NCBI RefSeq assembly: GCF_033958435.1 | Contig: NC_134152.1 | Span: forward strand, 19,628,001-19,692,000 | Origin: Carettochelys insculpta | Lineage: Eukaryota; Chordata; Testudines; Carettochelyidae | Direction: 5' to 3' | DNA length: 64,000 nucleotides | In this document: in pieces, positions 24,023-34,689 of the stretch | Numbering within the stretch: position 1 is the first letter of the stretch | Layout: the number at the start of each line of letters is the position of its first letter | Notes under the pieces: generated by a model | What the model was told of the DNA's origin: nothing | Seen by the model: the letters and a program-made list of their open reading frames with translations, nothing else | Databases searched by the model: none | Program-made: the position numbers and the translations under genes

Positions 24023-24150
24023 CAGTGGTTTTCAAACTCTGTACATTTGCAGATGCCTAAAAAATTTCCAGTGGAAGTGTGGCCCACTTTGCAAAACTTA
24101 AACAGTAGACAGATGCTGCTGAGTCTGTGGCCCATTGCTTTTGCCAGATT
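24023..24150. mobile_element. hAT left end only (CAGTGGTTTTCAAACT)
   Basis: CAGTGGTTTTCAAACTCT followed by GTGGCCCACTTTGC is typical of a vertebrate hAT (Charlie-like) left terminus. The preceding 8 bases CTTTAGAC have TA at their centre, like other hAT targets here. I could not find the matching right terminus, so the copy is truncated or interrupted. Confidence 0.55.
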
Positions 24151-24293
24151 AAGACTGTGTAGTGTTAAAGTCTAAGTTTGTGCTTCCTTATTAGCAGTGA
24201 TAACTGATTTTAGTCTTGTCCGGATGAGGTGCTCTGCACTCAATTGCAAAAGGTAATCCTTCCAAGGCTGGCCTTTTCCTGACCCTTTTGCGC

Positions 24294-24598
24294 TTAGTAT
24301 GAGCTTGTCTATACTTACGAGAAGAGTGACATGCTGGTGGTTGATCTTCTGAAGTTTGATTTTGTGCATCTGGTGAAGACGTGGCAAAATTGACCTCTTT
24401 GGGCTTAGCCATGGACCCCTGTACTCCATGCTATCAAGTGGAGTAAGGGACATAGACGTGAGACTATAGAGGTTCAGACTTCTCTAGGGAAGTAAGTCAA
24501 TTGTGATACATCAATTCTAGCTATGCCTATGGTATTTGCATAGCTAGAATTGACGTATCAGAATCAACTTACTTCCTTTGTATAGACTTACCTTAAAT
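24294..24598. repeat. Terminal-inverted-repeat MITE with internal hairpin
   Basis: The left end is AGCTTGTCTATACTTAC and the right end is TTGTATAGACTTACCTTAA. Near the right end, ATCAATTCTAGCTATGC is followed 15 bases later by its inverse GCATAGCTAGAATTGAC, and AAGTAAGT(CA) by ACTTACTT. It is non-coding, and the superfamily is uncertain (TCTACAC-like terminus). Confidence 0.65.
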
Positions 24599-24599
24599 G

Positions 24600-25474
24600 A
24601 TGTTGAATTGAATGTGTTAGTTCTACAACATGAAGAACTAAGCTCTTGTGGGAGTTTTTCAGTTCATTGTCCTAGCACCCACGCTTGTTCTGAGATTGTC
24701 TTGGTTTACAGGTCCTTTCTGTTCACCTTATCTCCATCACCAAACACCGTCAATACCACTTCTGTGTAGGTGGTTCCTTTCTTCTTTTGCACTTTTCTAG
24801 CAAAGGCCCTATATGTTTTCCTTGTGTCAAGTCAAATCAACTTTGGTCATCTGAACTCAGCACATGTGGTGCTTGAAGCCAATGTTCCCTCTAATCTTTT
24901 CCATCCATGTGTGGAAGAATTTTTATATGCTCTAACATGTTCCTCTGGCCCCAAAAGCAGAGCTGGATTAAAAAAGGGGCTATAGGGCTGCCCTGAGGGC
25001 CCCTGTGTTCTGGGTCAGCCTTTCCTAGGGTGGTGGTGAGGAGGTGGCTCTGTGGACTTCTGGCTTCTAGCAAGCAGAGGCTGGGGACACTCAGACTACA
25101 GTGTTGCATCATCTTGGCAAGTAGCAATTGGTGGACCTATCCTGCATGGATATGTTATCCTTATCTATTTTTTTAACCGTGTTATAGCTTTGGGCTGCAC
25201 AACATCCTCTGGCAATGAGTTCTCTGGCTGTAGGGTTTGTGTGTTTGAGACGGCAGTTTGCCGCTTAGAGCTGGGTGAGTTTCTTGTGGGGAACAGTTCA
25301 TTCACTGCTGACAGAAAATTCTAATAGAAAATGGATCATATAGATAGGAATAAATGTACTGAGGAAGAAATTCCCAAAAATGAAAAATACTTTTCCCCAC
25401 TCCAGAGTGCGTGGCTGGCAGGATTTGGGAAACTCTGGTATGATCTAACTTTCTAAACTCCTTGGGCTCTACTC
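24600..25474. other. Repeat-like debris, unresolved
   Basis: 24883-24915 (CCAATGTTCCCTCTAATCTT) resembles an interspersed repeat common in turtle sequence. 25200-25225 (CATCCTCTGGCAATGAGTTC) resembles part of an old LINE. Neither can be bounded here. Confidence 0.35.
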
Positions 25475-25793
25475 CAGGTTCTACCTCTCTTGTCCGGCAC
25501 CCTCAGGACTTGACTGGTACTGGATGAGAGAATTTGCCAGAAGGTCAATATTGTCTAGCATATTGTCAACACTTCCACTGCTTACTGGGCTCTTAGAGGA
25601 CATTTAAGGGTAAATTACAGCTAAATAAAAGCACAGAACACTGAGAGCCAGGACTGGTGTCTGGAAACAAACTTTATAGGACCACAGGAAACTTGGCCAC
25701 ATCTATGATATGTAGTTGTCTGGTTGACTAAAATCACGCCAGATTGCAGATGTTGCTGGACAAGAGAGTTCCAGATTAGGGAAGTTCAACCTG
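25475..25793. mobile_element. pogo/Tigger-like MITE, family 1, copy 3
   Basis: It starts CAGGTTCTACCTCTCTTGTC and ends in AGGGAAGTTCAACCTG, the inverse. The middle blocks match copies 1 and 2, including GAACACTGAGAGCCAGGACT. The expected flanking TA is not intact on either side (TC and AA). Confidence 0.8.
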
Positions 25794-25835
25794 AAGTTAC
25801 TACCCCAAACATAAACTGAAGAAAAAATAAATATA

Positions 25836-26626
25836 CAGTAAAATTCCTTTACTCTGGCATGTCTGGGACCTGACAGGATGGATTACTAAATTTTCTGGAT
25901 TATTGGATGTCACCATAACCCCCATGCCCTAGGTCAACCCCCTCTCACCCACCCCCAGTGGGACTCACCACCCCGTGCTCCTGCAGCTTCACCATTCCCA
26001 CACCCAGCTGCAGCTCACCACCCCCATGGGCTCCACAGTGCTGCTTGCACGCCCAATGGTGGAGGAAAACAGGCGTGCGCCTGCTGCTGCCGCCCAATAA
26101 GCAGGGCCCTGGAGTCCTGCAGAGCTAAGTGTGGCCTGGGCCGTTGCTGTGGTACTGGGGACAGCGGCTTCACAGGTTGCTTCGCTGCACTTCTAGCAGA
26201 TGCCCGAGAGACTGGCCCTGCCCTGCATGTGTGGGGCTGAGCTGTAAGAGGGGTCCTGGCTGCGCAGTCGGTGTCTGCCAGGCAGGGGCGGAGGGGGCCA
26301 GTCTGTGCTGCACTAAGGGAGGCAGAGCCTGCGTGGGGCCCAGGTGCTGCAGGCTGGGTCCAGCCAAGGCTGTGCTCGTAACCCGGTGGCAGGTGCTGGC
26401 TCCCTCCGTTCCCTCATACCTGAGGTTGTTCTGGTCTTCACATCTCAGTGCCTCTGCACAGGGAGAGTAGGCGAAATGGGCAGCACTGCAGAGCCAGCTT
26501 CTTCACCATCCTGCACTCCTCCAGGTTCTTCACCCCTCCCACAACCCTCATGTATCAAGAGTGACTTCAGATGCTGGACATCAGGATTTCCTCACCACCA
26601 GAGGCTGGGATTAAAGGAATTCACTG
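25836..26626. mobile_element. pogo/Tigger-like element, family 2
   Basis: The left end CAGTAAAATTCCTTTACTC is mirrored by the right end GGGATTAAAGGAATTCACTG. TA flanks both sides (25834-25835 and 26627-26628). The 791-bp interior is GC-rich and shows no transposase motif. It lies 42 bp from the family 1 copy, so two TA-targeting elements sit side by side. Confidence 0.75.
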
Positions 26627-26628
26627 TA

Positions 26629-27594
26629 CATCTCTAAAGAGATACTTGTTACAGTTCTTTTCTTTTTTCATAAAAATACATGTCAGCAGTGTAGCCTGCA
26701 ATTTTGTGCCTGTCTGTCAATATCAAAATGTCATTCAGGTATATTTACCTCCATTACAGTCACCAGAGTCTAACTTTTAATACAAACTCATGAAAAATCC
26801 CTAACATTTTAACAGTGCCACAGTTATGTGAAAATGTGATGCTGGATTCAAATGGAAACATCCTATGCAGAACTATTTATAGTGAAAATAGAACAAATCC
26901 AGATTTTCAAAGGCCTTTTTGCTCTCAAACAGGCATGAAGTCTGTTGTGTTTGTTGGACAATGGATGCTGAGAAAGCTAGTAGACTTTTGCTTGCTGAAA
27001 TTGGTACTTTGCAGCAGCATTCTGCTTTATTTCCTTCCAGGCCGGTCTGTCCAGCTATAATGATCCACCCTCCTTTTTCTCAGATTACATGCATTCTAGT
27101 GTTTAGCAGCTACTCCAAAGAGGGCTGGAGGGAATCTTATTCCTGTGTGAAAAGATTTAATTAAACTTTCAGCAAAATAATTAGTGAGGGTATCTCAAAA
27201 GACTGTTTAAAATCAATGTTGTACAGAGGACCAAATAGAGTTAACACTGTCATCAAAGATCAAAGTCATCAAAAAACGTGACTGAAAATTAAACCCACAG
27301 CAACCATCTAATGAAGAAGCACACTGAAGCAGTTATGAGTTTTCTGCCTCTTGGGTCCCATCTGGAAATTGATTTGACATGGAAAATTTCTGTCAGGAAG
27401 CTTTAAAATAGCGAATTTTCATTAATTACACAGCAAAGAATGTTCTTTCTATAATTCATAATCCATTAGGAAACTTTTTTGGTGGTTGCTTCAGCTGTCA
27501 CTTCCTGCAGTTTGCGTTACAGGAAAGAATGGACCTGCAGGCTGGTGTTTTCAAAGGGTCCTGTGGGAATTAGGCATTCACATCCAAGTGAAAT
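26629..27594. other. Unassigned unique sequence
   Basis: No recognisable gene or element ends. Overlapping short plus-strand ORFs around 26815-27164 have no known motif. Confidence 0.5.
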
Positions 27595-27602
27595 CTCTAG
27601 CA

Positions 27603-28580
27603 CAGGAATCTGCAACCTGTGGCTCTTCAAGGAGCCACTTGCAGCTCTGAGAGCTGTTGCTGCTGACTCCTCCTGCAGCTCCGGAGGCTGCCACTGCTTA
27701 AACAAAAAATCTAAATTCAGTTGCCCACCGCTGAGCCAAGTAAATTTAGTTTTTTGTTTAAGCGGTGGCAGCCTCCAGAGCTGCTGAGCAGTCAGCTGCA
27801 GCAGGGAACCCAGAAGAAAAAGCTGTCTGGGCAGGGAGCCACCCTACATGGGCAGAAGTCTAAGCCATCAGGAGAACTGAGGGGAGGACAGCTGAGTCTG
27901 GCCCTGCCGGAGTCATGCAACCACACCAAGAAAGAGAAGGGGATGGCAGGGAGCAGCAGGGAAGGTGGTGGCTGCAGATGCTGCAGAACTGCATGCACTG
28001 AGGCGATTTAAGCCTGTGGGGAAGTTGGGGCTCAGAGGTGTGAAGCCTGGGGTTGGGAGAGGGAGGTTGGAGATCAGGGGGGTTAAACCTGGTGGCTGGG
28101 GAGGGAGGTTGTGGTTCAGGGGGGTTAAGCCTGAGGTGGATGGGTTTGCAGGAGAGTGGGGGTAAAGCCTGGGAATGGGGACAGATTTGGGGGCTGAGAC
28201 AGGTAAAACCTGGAGATGGGGGTAACTTAATTTTCTAACTGGTTCAATAGTAACAGACAGATGGCTGTATTAGTCTGTATTCCAACAAAACAAAACAAAA
28301 CAGCAGTCATGTTGCACTTTAAAGACTAATCAAATGATTTGTTAGGTGATGAGCTCTTTTGGGACATACCCACTTCATCAAATCAATAGAATTTCCAGTC
28401 CAGACCGGTACATTATTGTGTGTGCTCTGTTCTTAAAATAGGGGTGATAAAAAGCAAGGTGTGACTTTATTTATTAAGGACTGTCTCGTATTCACATGCA
28501 TTGTGGCTCTTGAGAGATTGATTTTATAACTGAATTTGAAAAAAAATGGCTCTTCTTGCTATTTTGGTTGCAGACTCCTG
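27603..28580. mobile_element. hAT element (CAGGGGTCTGCAACC family), copy 2, with nested insertion
   Basis: It starts CAGGAATCTGCAACCTGTGG and ends TTGGTTGCAGACTCCTG, its inverse. The flanks CTCTAGCA (27595-27602) and TTCTAGCA (28581-28588) match 7/8. The last ~110 bp (AAGGACTGTCTCGTATTCAC, ATGGCTCTTCTTGCTATT) match copy 1. The interior is GC-rich with a TGGAGATCAGGGGGGTTAA-type tandem motif near 28020-28230, and a Penelope-like tail lies at 28258-28384. Confidence 0.85.
28258..28384 (-). mobile_element. Penelope-like family B tail nested in a hAT element
   Basis: Read on the minus strand: TTGATGAAGTGGGTATGTCC, then GAGCTCATCACCTAACAAAT, TTAGTCTTTAAAGTGCAACA and ACTAATACAGCCATC. This parallels the family A layout, with GTGGG/CCCA-type stem II, but has a different downstream sequence (CACCTAATAAAT). 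A second family B copy is at 52682-52785. Its nesting shows that it inserted after the hAT element. Confidence 0.75.
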
Positions 28581-28774
28581 TTCTAGCAGTTGTGTTCCTG
28601 ACTCTCTAAGAAACACTTAAAAATCCTAGTCTGAAGGTCTATTGTCGTGTACACTGTGCAGGAGGCAATGCAAGAAGCTAGCTATCTCTGCCCTAGCCAC
28701 TGGGTCCAATATGCTCACCTGAACCAGGATGTCCAGATACCTTGTTCAGGAACTCTTTTATTGCCACTAAACAC

Positions 28775-29037
28775 CTAGAATGCATCTACACTTGCATTCC
28801 TCTTCAAAAATGATCCTTCATCCCATAAAAAAGGGGAAGAATGGTTCTTTTGAAGATGGGGTTTACTTTCGGAAGAGCCATGTCTACACTGCTTTTCTTC
28901 TTTCGAAAGAAGCTCTCTAAAAAGAAGGATATGCAAATGAGGTGCCAGATATGTAAATCTGCATCTCATTTGTGCTTTCGATTTCCATCATTTGCATGCC
29001 TCTTTTGAAAGAGGAATACAAATGTAGATACAGCCCT
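28775..29037. repeat. Harbinger-type MITE (CATCTACACTTGCATTCC terminus)
   Basis: The left CATCTACACTTGCATTCCTC is inverse to the right GAGGAATACAAATGTAGATA. The interior contains TTTCGAAAGAAG and ATATGCAAATGAGG, the same vocabulary as neighbouring elements. It is non-coding. Confidence 0.75.
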
Positions 29038-29142
29038 AATGTGGCCTTGCTTAAAGGACTGACTCCTGTAAAATTAAGTTCCTTCGAGCTAGATCCAAGG
29101 ACCCTTGTGCAGGAGTAAAGGACACAAATTTCTTGTTACAAG

Positions 29143-29345
29143 TATCAGAGGGGCAGCCATGTTAGTCTGTACTGGCAAAACCAGAAAGAAGTCCTGTGGC
29201 TCCTTAAAGTTAAAATTTATTGGCGCATAAGCTTTCATGGACAAAGACTCACTTTTGTGTGCATCTGCCTACGTGGGTCTTTGCCCACTAAAGCTGATGC
29301 TCCGATAAATCTGTTAGTCTAAAAGGGGCCACAAAACTTCTTGTT
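29143..29345. mobile_element. Penelope-like family A tail as an inverted pair
   Basis: The left part is the tail on the minus strand (TATCAGAGGGGCAGCCATGT, GCGCATAAGCTTTCATGG). The right part repeats it on the plus strand (GTGGGTCTTTGCCCACTAAA, ATCTGTTAGTCTAAAAGGGG). The two HHR-like cores face each other around 29265. No convincing target duplication was found. Confidence 0.8.
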
Positions 29346-29454
29346 GTTGCATAAGTGGGATGAGCTGAGATCATTCCTGAGAACTGTTGAAGTTAGACAC
29401 AGTCTTCTGCAATCTGAGTACATGAGTTCGCTGTCTTCATCTGATTCCCTAGAG

Positions 29455-29815
29455 CACGTGTCTGAACCTGCTTTTCTGGAGCCCCATGCAGCTCTTTCAG
29501 GACTTCTTAGTGCATCCTGACACTGTAGCTGAAAATTAAAAAATACCCCTACTGATTATTTTCGATAAATGGTGAACCTCTAAAAGCCCAACAATGAACA
29601 ACTCATATCTAAATAGCAAACAATATGTGAACTCAAAATGTTGGATTACTCTCCTTTTAATAAGTGCAGTGAATTGTGGGATATGATACTGTATCATTGT
29701 TTTTTTCGTGTTGCTAATAAAGTCTTATTCGCATGCATTGCAGCTCTTGAATTATTGAGTTCTTACCAAATGTTAAAAAAAAGGCTCTTTTTGCTATTTT
29801 GGTCGCCAATCCCTG
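29455..29815. mobile_element. hAT element (CAGGGGTCTGCAACC family), copy 3
   Basis: The left end CACGTGTCTGAACCTGC is degraded. The right end GGTCGCCAATCCCTG matches the family. The interior (CTAAAAGCCCAACAATGAAC, GATACTGTATCATTG, TGCTAATAAAGTCTT) matches copy 1 closely. The flanks CCCTAGAG (29447-29454) and CCGTAGAG (29816-29823) match 7/8. Confidence 0.88.
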
Positions 29816-29823
29816 CCGTAGAG

Positions 29824-30744
29824 GTTACTGCATGGGTATCTACCACACAGAAGGAACTTAAATGTGACACACGTTGGAGGGTTCATGCCACCAGTGTTCA
29901 GCACCCTTGGAATTTTTAAAGATTATAGATTTACAGTTCCCTAATTTGAAAAGTGTTTCAGCAACCACAGAGGTGTTCTTTGTTAGACCTTTTCTTGACA
30001 GCTAAAGAGAGGCTATGAAAATGGACCAAAAGTAAATGATAGCCTAGGTAAAAGTGATTGTGACTTGATCATATTTATAAGGTGCATGTGGAATGTAGTA
30101 CAGACCAGTAAAGTAAATTAGTTAAAATAAAATTCTTAGTGCTTTTGTAGGAGCAATTTCACAAAGCTGAGAACAATTACGAGCCAGATCATCTGGAAAG
30201 AAGAACTTAATAAGAAAAATGTGAATAATTGGGAATGTTCATAAACCAGGACAAGTCTATACTGTTTAAAAAAAATGGGGCGAAAGGGAGACAACTGTAA
30301 TTATGAGTGCATGCCTATGCATATGCATGTATATGAAATATAAATAAAAATGTACATTGAAGGTAAAAAAAAAGTTGATAGTAATGAATACAAACAGAAA
30401 TTAGGAATTGTACAAAATTGATGAGGGAGGCCAAAGGACCAAAGGAGAAGCCTGTGGCCAACAGAATTAAAGAAAATAAGAATGAGTGTTCTCAAATATA
30501 TTAGAGACAAGAAAGAATTCTGACAGTGGTATTGGTTTATTACTACATGTAAATGATAGAATTAGCAACTGGTGAGAAGTCATAACTGTTCAGTGCATCT
30601 TCTTCTGTACTGGATGAGTGGCCCACAGACTTGATGGGTCCCTGGGCAAAACTGGGGAGAGCCTGGTGCAGCGCTCAAGTGGAATCAGGAGGGTGGGTGG
30701 GCTACCCTCCTCCAACCAGCCCTTCAGCACCTCCTGGGCTGTGC
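29824..30744. other. Unassigned unique sequence
   Basis: AT-rich; no recognised gene or element. 30615-30655 (TGATGGGTCCCTGGGCAAAA) resembles 38755-38785 and may belong to a low-copy repeat. Confidence 0.45.
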
Positions 30745-30875
30745 TGCTCAGTACTCTAGTGGTGATTTAAAGGGCCTGGGGCTCCAGCCACTGCTGCTCC
30801 TGCAGTAACAACAGCTAGGAGCCTCAGGCCCTTTTAAATCTCCAGACTCCAAGGCAGCTGCCCCCTTTCCCATCC
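30745..30875. repeat. GC-rich fold-back repeat with TTTAAA borders, copy 1
   Basis: GATTTAAAGGGCCTGGGGCT is followed, after a CCACTGCTGCTCCTGCAG centre, by the inverse-like GAGCCTCAGGCCCTTTTAAA, then GGCAGCTGCCCCCTTT. The same layout recurs at 42998-43120, 45128-45365 and 45472-45605. It is non-coding and its class is unknown. Confidence 0.6.
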
Positions 30876-32036
30876 CCCTCCTCTGTCTGCAGGCTGCACA
30901 GACAAGTTTGGAAACAGACAAAACGCCTCCAGCTCCAACCTTATGTTTCCCCACATCTGCTTATTTCAAGGTTTCTTGACTCTTCCTCCAAAGCAGCTGG
31001 AACCGGCCACTTTCAGAGACAGAATACTGCCTTAAAGAACTACTTGCCCGATCCACATGGTAGTTTGTTCCTTCTCTGAAATGTTTGTTTGATGCTACCG
31101 ATGCAGGGTGTGGGGTGTGCTGATATGAAACACTAGACTCTTGTAAGTGGCCTGAGCCTCAGGATCAGATTTGGGAAGGTACCATCAAGCCAGGTGAAAT
31201 ATGTGGACCTGGGACAAAAGAGAGTTGCTTCTTGGTAACTATGTATTGTGCCTCTTCTAGTTGCGATGCTCTTGGATGAACTGTAAAGATTTGAATAATT
31301 AATGTGGAAAGCTGTGCTAACTGTGTGACATTGAAACCCTGCAGATTGGTAAATAATTAATTTAAAAAATCTTTTGTCGTTAGCTAGTGTCCTTGTCTGA
31401 ATTACTCTAATCGTTTTTGATTATCCTGGGAATCTGAATGGAATATTGTGGGGCTCTGATGGTGTATCTACTTAGGGTTTTTCTGATTTTATTAATATAA
31501 ATGAATTCCTTTGCAGCATTGTTAAGAACCTGATATCAACTACAGAGAGCAAGGTCAGAGCTGAAGCTTCCACACACTAGATAATAATATCAGTATCAAA
31601 CTGTATACAATATGTGAGAGAACCAACACTGGGTAAGGTCAAGCGAAGTTCAAATGGCAACTATAGAATGAAAAGGTATTGCAGGTGGTAATGAAAACTT
31701 CCACATGCAATTCTGCCTGACAAAACAACCTAGTACTGACTGAAAGGCAGGCCCTATTTTGGGAGGTGGTGGGGAGGAACCAGAAGGACCATTTCATCTG
31801 GGCCTCAGGAGACAAAGTGGCTTCATATTTTGACATTTTTCTACCAAGTCATTTCCATTTATTATACACCTTGCAGTTATAACAGAGATAAACAAAAAGA
31901 GTATCTCTCTCCCCCCACCCTACACACACTCCTGCAAAAATTGATTTAAATCATTGTGTGACCTTGGGCCTTCAATATATTTTTCCGCATTTTCATCTGA
32001 ATGACTGGAGCAGCTTGGGTGACTAGTGATTCTATG
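30876..32036. other. Unassigned unique sequence
   Basis: No recognisable gene or transposon terminus. Confidence 0.5.
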
Positions 32037-32326
32037 TTATGGCTGGATCTACACTTTCCTTGAATATTGACAGCTGCTACACAATTTTAGGTATGCCAAA
32101 TGTGTACCAGAAATCAATTTTGCAGCTGTCGATAATCGTCCCTGTCCCCACTGCAGAATGCCCCCGGGAGTGGTCCTCCTGTTGGCATTCCTTAATTCTT
32201 GCGGTTTCCTAGGTGTTCCAAGGTCGACATTGATCCCAGAATGTGCCATTTCAGGCATGCGCAAAATGGCACCCCTGAAGATCGAGCCTAAGCATTCGAT
32301 CTTATGTGACAAGTGTAGACCCAGCA
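32037..32326. repeat. Harbinger-type MITE (GGCTGGATCTACACTT terminus)
   Basis: The left ATGGCTGGATCTACACTT is inverse to the right AAGTGTAGACCCAGCATATG. The interior includes GGTCGACATTGATCCCAGAA and AAGATCGAGCCTAAGC. It is non-coding. Confidence 0.75.
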
Positions 32327-32336
32327 TATGAAACAC

Positions 32337-32900
32337 TGTTTACAGTCTTTGCATAGTTTAGAGGTTTTGAAACTCAGGAGGTCATCTAGTCCTGCCCCCT
32401 GCCTAAAGCAGAATCAACCCCAACAAAGTCATCCCAGACAGGACTATGTCAAGCTGGGACTTAAAAACCTCTAGGGATGGAGATTTCACCACCTTTCTCG
32501 GTAATGTATTCCAGTCCTTCACCACCCTTCTGGTGAAATAGTTTTTCCTAATATCTAACCTACACCTCTCCCTCTGTAACTTCAGACCATTGCTCGTTGT
32601 TCTGCCATCTGTCATCACTGAGAACAGACTCTCTCCATCCTGTTTGGAGCCCCTTTTCAGGAAGTCGAAGGCTGCTATTAAATTGCCCTTCAGTCTTCTC
32701 TTCTGCAAAAAATAAGTCTAAATCTCTCAGCCTCTATTCTTAGGTCATGTGCTCCAGCCCCTTAATCATTTTCGTTGCCCTCCGCTAACCCTCTCCAATG
32801 TGTCCACATCCTTTCTATACGGGGGGTCCGGAACTGGATGCAATACTCCAGATGTGGCCTCACCACTGCCAAGTAGAGAAGAGTAATAACTTCTCTAGAT
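32337..32900 (-). pseudogene. CR1 LINE ORF2 C-terminus and 3' region
   Basis: The minus strand encodes RRLKGNLIAAFDFLKRGSKQ, then LDIRKNYFTRRVVKDWNTLP and VVKSPSLEVFKSQLD. This is the conserved C-terminal end of CR1 ORF2 (…FFTRRVV..WN.LP..VV.APSLE.FK..LD). Upstream nucleotide sequence (32720-32890) matches the preceding CR1 coding region, out of a single open frame. It is 5'-truncated, and no octamer tail is visible. It is dead. Confidence 0.92.
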
Positions 32901-33039
32901 CTGCTGGAAAACAGAAAATTAGGGCCTCGGACATGATGCGCAGCCAGAGCAAGAACTTATGATCAGCACAGGACACAGTATAACAACAGCAGCAACAGAA
33001 CCTGATATGTGACTTCTTGTTAGGAATAACGTTGCTCAA

Positions 33040-33640
33040 ATGAAGTCATTACTCAAAGTTATTTCTCAGATTCCAAATAATATACCGATAGATGCTGAAA
33101 ATCATGTTTTTTCCACTCGTCTGCTGACAAAAACTTTTCCAAATACAGGAGACTGGCTCTGCTGGATCATGAAAAAGCAGGTTCTGTGCTGTGTACCTTG
33201 TTCTATTTATCATGGTAATACTTCAAATGCATCAGTATCGTCTGATCCATCCAGCTGCAGCATCAGTTGAGGTTGGAGGAAGATGGAAGACTGAATACCT
33301 GCACATGAAACTTCAGTAGCACATAAAGATAACTATGTTGCATGGAAATCAGCTAGTAGAGCACCACTAGCTGACAGTTCAATTGACAACTTATTCTTAA
33401 GTGAAAAGACTCACAATCTGATAACTGGAAAAAACCTCCTTGAGCACATATTGAATGTCATTCTTTTTCTTCCTGAATGGGGATTGGCTTTGTTTGGTTC
33501 CAGTCAATGTACTGGTGATCCTACAAAGGGAAACTTTCTTAGGGTACTTGAGTTTATTAGCAAGTATGACCCACTTTTGTCAAGCCACATTATGCACATT
33601 CATGAATCACAAGAGAGCAGAAAATGCACACTAGTCTATT
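33040..33640 (+). pseudogene. ZMYM/TTF-type hAT-related protein, decayed
   Basis: One plus-strand frame runs through two in-frame TGA stops (33268-33270, 33292-33294). It encodes, in order, GDWLCWIMKKQVLCCVPC, IPAHETSVAHKDNYVAWKSA, then EHILNVILFLPEWGLALFGS and KGNFLRVLEFISKYDPLLSS. This order matches the TTF-type zinc finger (W....K...C..C), the HE.S..H linker, and the FLA.RGL.FRG…GNFL.L.ELL.KYDP region of ZMYM1-like/hAT transposase proteins. The catalytic half and the C-terminal dimerisation domain are missing. It is probably a transposon fossil and not a host gene, since no intron signals or conserved ends are seen. Confidence 0.75.
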
Positions 33641-34493
33641 ATCCGTCTACTACTGCACTGCTGCTGTGGCATCAGTGGCACCCAGAACTCCAGCTCCTTT
33701 TGAATTGAAGCTGGAGCGCCACACCATGCACTCCATGATCTCTGAGGGCTGGTGGGGGGCCAGTGTCATAGTCCAGGCAGTACTGAGGGCAGGCTTCCAC
33801 AGCCCCACTCCTTCTGCCTGAGGCCCTGCCCTTTCTGGGGTGCAGAGCCTCCCATATCATACCCCTCTGTGTGTGCCTTCAACTTGCTATGCAATCAGTG
33901 GGAAGTGACTGCCCTCAGCTTGAGAAGTAGGCAATTTTTCCTCTACTTTCAAAACATTCCTTCTGCATATGCTTTGAGCTCAGGCCCTGCTGTGGTAACT
34001 GTGGTGTTATTCCTGTATCAAAAGGCATGGATCAACAGATGTATGTGCTTGGTGAGTACCCTCAGAGCTCAGGTGAATTTGAACTATGCCACTAGGAAAA
34101 TTGGGCCCATAGTATAGCAGTGTTTTCACTGGATAATTTTATTACTGTTTTTGTAATATTTCATGTGATCAATGAACTATTTAAAATACCCATATAGATA
34201 AGGACATTAATGACATCACAGGCCTCTTTCACTTTGCTCTTGGTACTAAGATGAATCCAGTGAAACTCCTTTTGCCATTCACCCTTAGCTGTGCCCTAAA
34301 TGTTTTTTTCAAATCTCAGCACTAACTCAAGAGAAGAGAGCCAGGCTGCCCTTGGGACTCTTGTATGGTCTAGTCTACGTTTCCAGCTGTTGTCTGATGC
34401 AATATTATTCTTTTGGGGGCTGGTGATTATGACACTTCTACATGAGAGCTTGTGTTGGTGTAAATGTCATGATACTTTTAGAAACATGGAGAT
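33641..34493. other. Unassigned sequence
   Basis: 33665-33730 (AGTGGCACCCAGAACTCCAG, AATTGAAGCTGGAGCGCC) is an inverted-repeat-like GC-rich patch. The rest is unassigned. Confidence 0.4.
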
Positions 34494-34680
34494 ATCCATA
34501 TCTCATAGAGCTGGAAGGGACCTTGAGAAGTAATCCAGTCCAGTCCCTTGCACTCATGGCAGGACCTTTTTTAAAATCTAACCTGCCCAAGGTCCTTGAA
34601 AGGGGGCCCCTCAAGGATTGAGCTCACGACCCTGGGTTTACAAGGCCAATGCGCTAAGTCCTGAGCTATATCATGCCCTA
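34494..34680 (-). mobile_element. tRNA-derived SINE with CR1-like tail (tortoise Pol III SINE type)
   Basis: On the minus strand the head has a box A-like TATAGCTCAGGACTTAGCGC and a box B-like GGTCGTGAGCTCAATCC (34615-34631), arranged as in a tRNA. A tRNA-unrelated linker follows, and then the CR1 3' segment TGCCATGAGTGCAAGGGACT with GGTCCCTTCCAGCTCTATG. A tRNA head with a CR1 tail is the hallmark of the SINE first described from tortoises and used as a cryptodiran marker. The tail presumably let CR1 reverse transcriptase mobilise it. It is diverged, so probably inactive. Confidence 0.88.
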
Positions 34681-34689
34681 GGTAAACTA

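Noticed and set aside
24023..25437. A full hAT element from CAGTGGTTTTCAAA to the TTTGGGAAACTCTGG near 25437
   Set aside because: The right end is only loosely like an inverse terminus and no 8-bp duplication was found. Only the left end is reported.
34615..34671. Possible tRNA gene (box A and box B present)
   Set aside because: It is continuous with a CR1-type tail and too diverged to fold as a functional tRNA, so it was called as a SINE.
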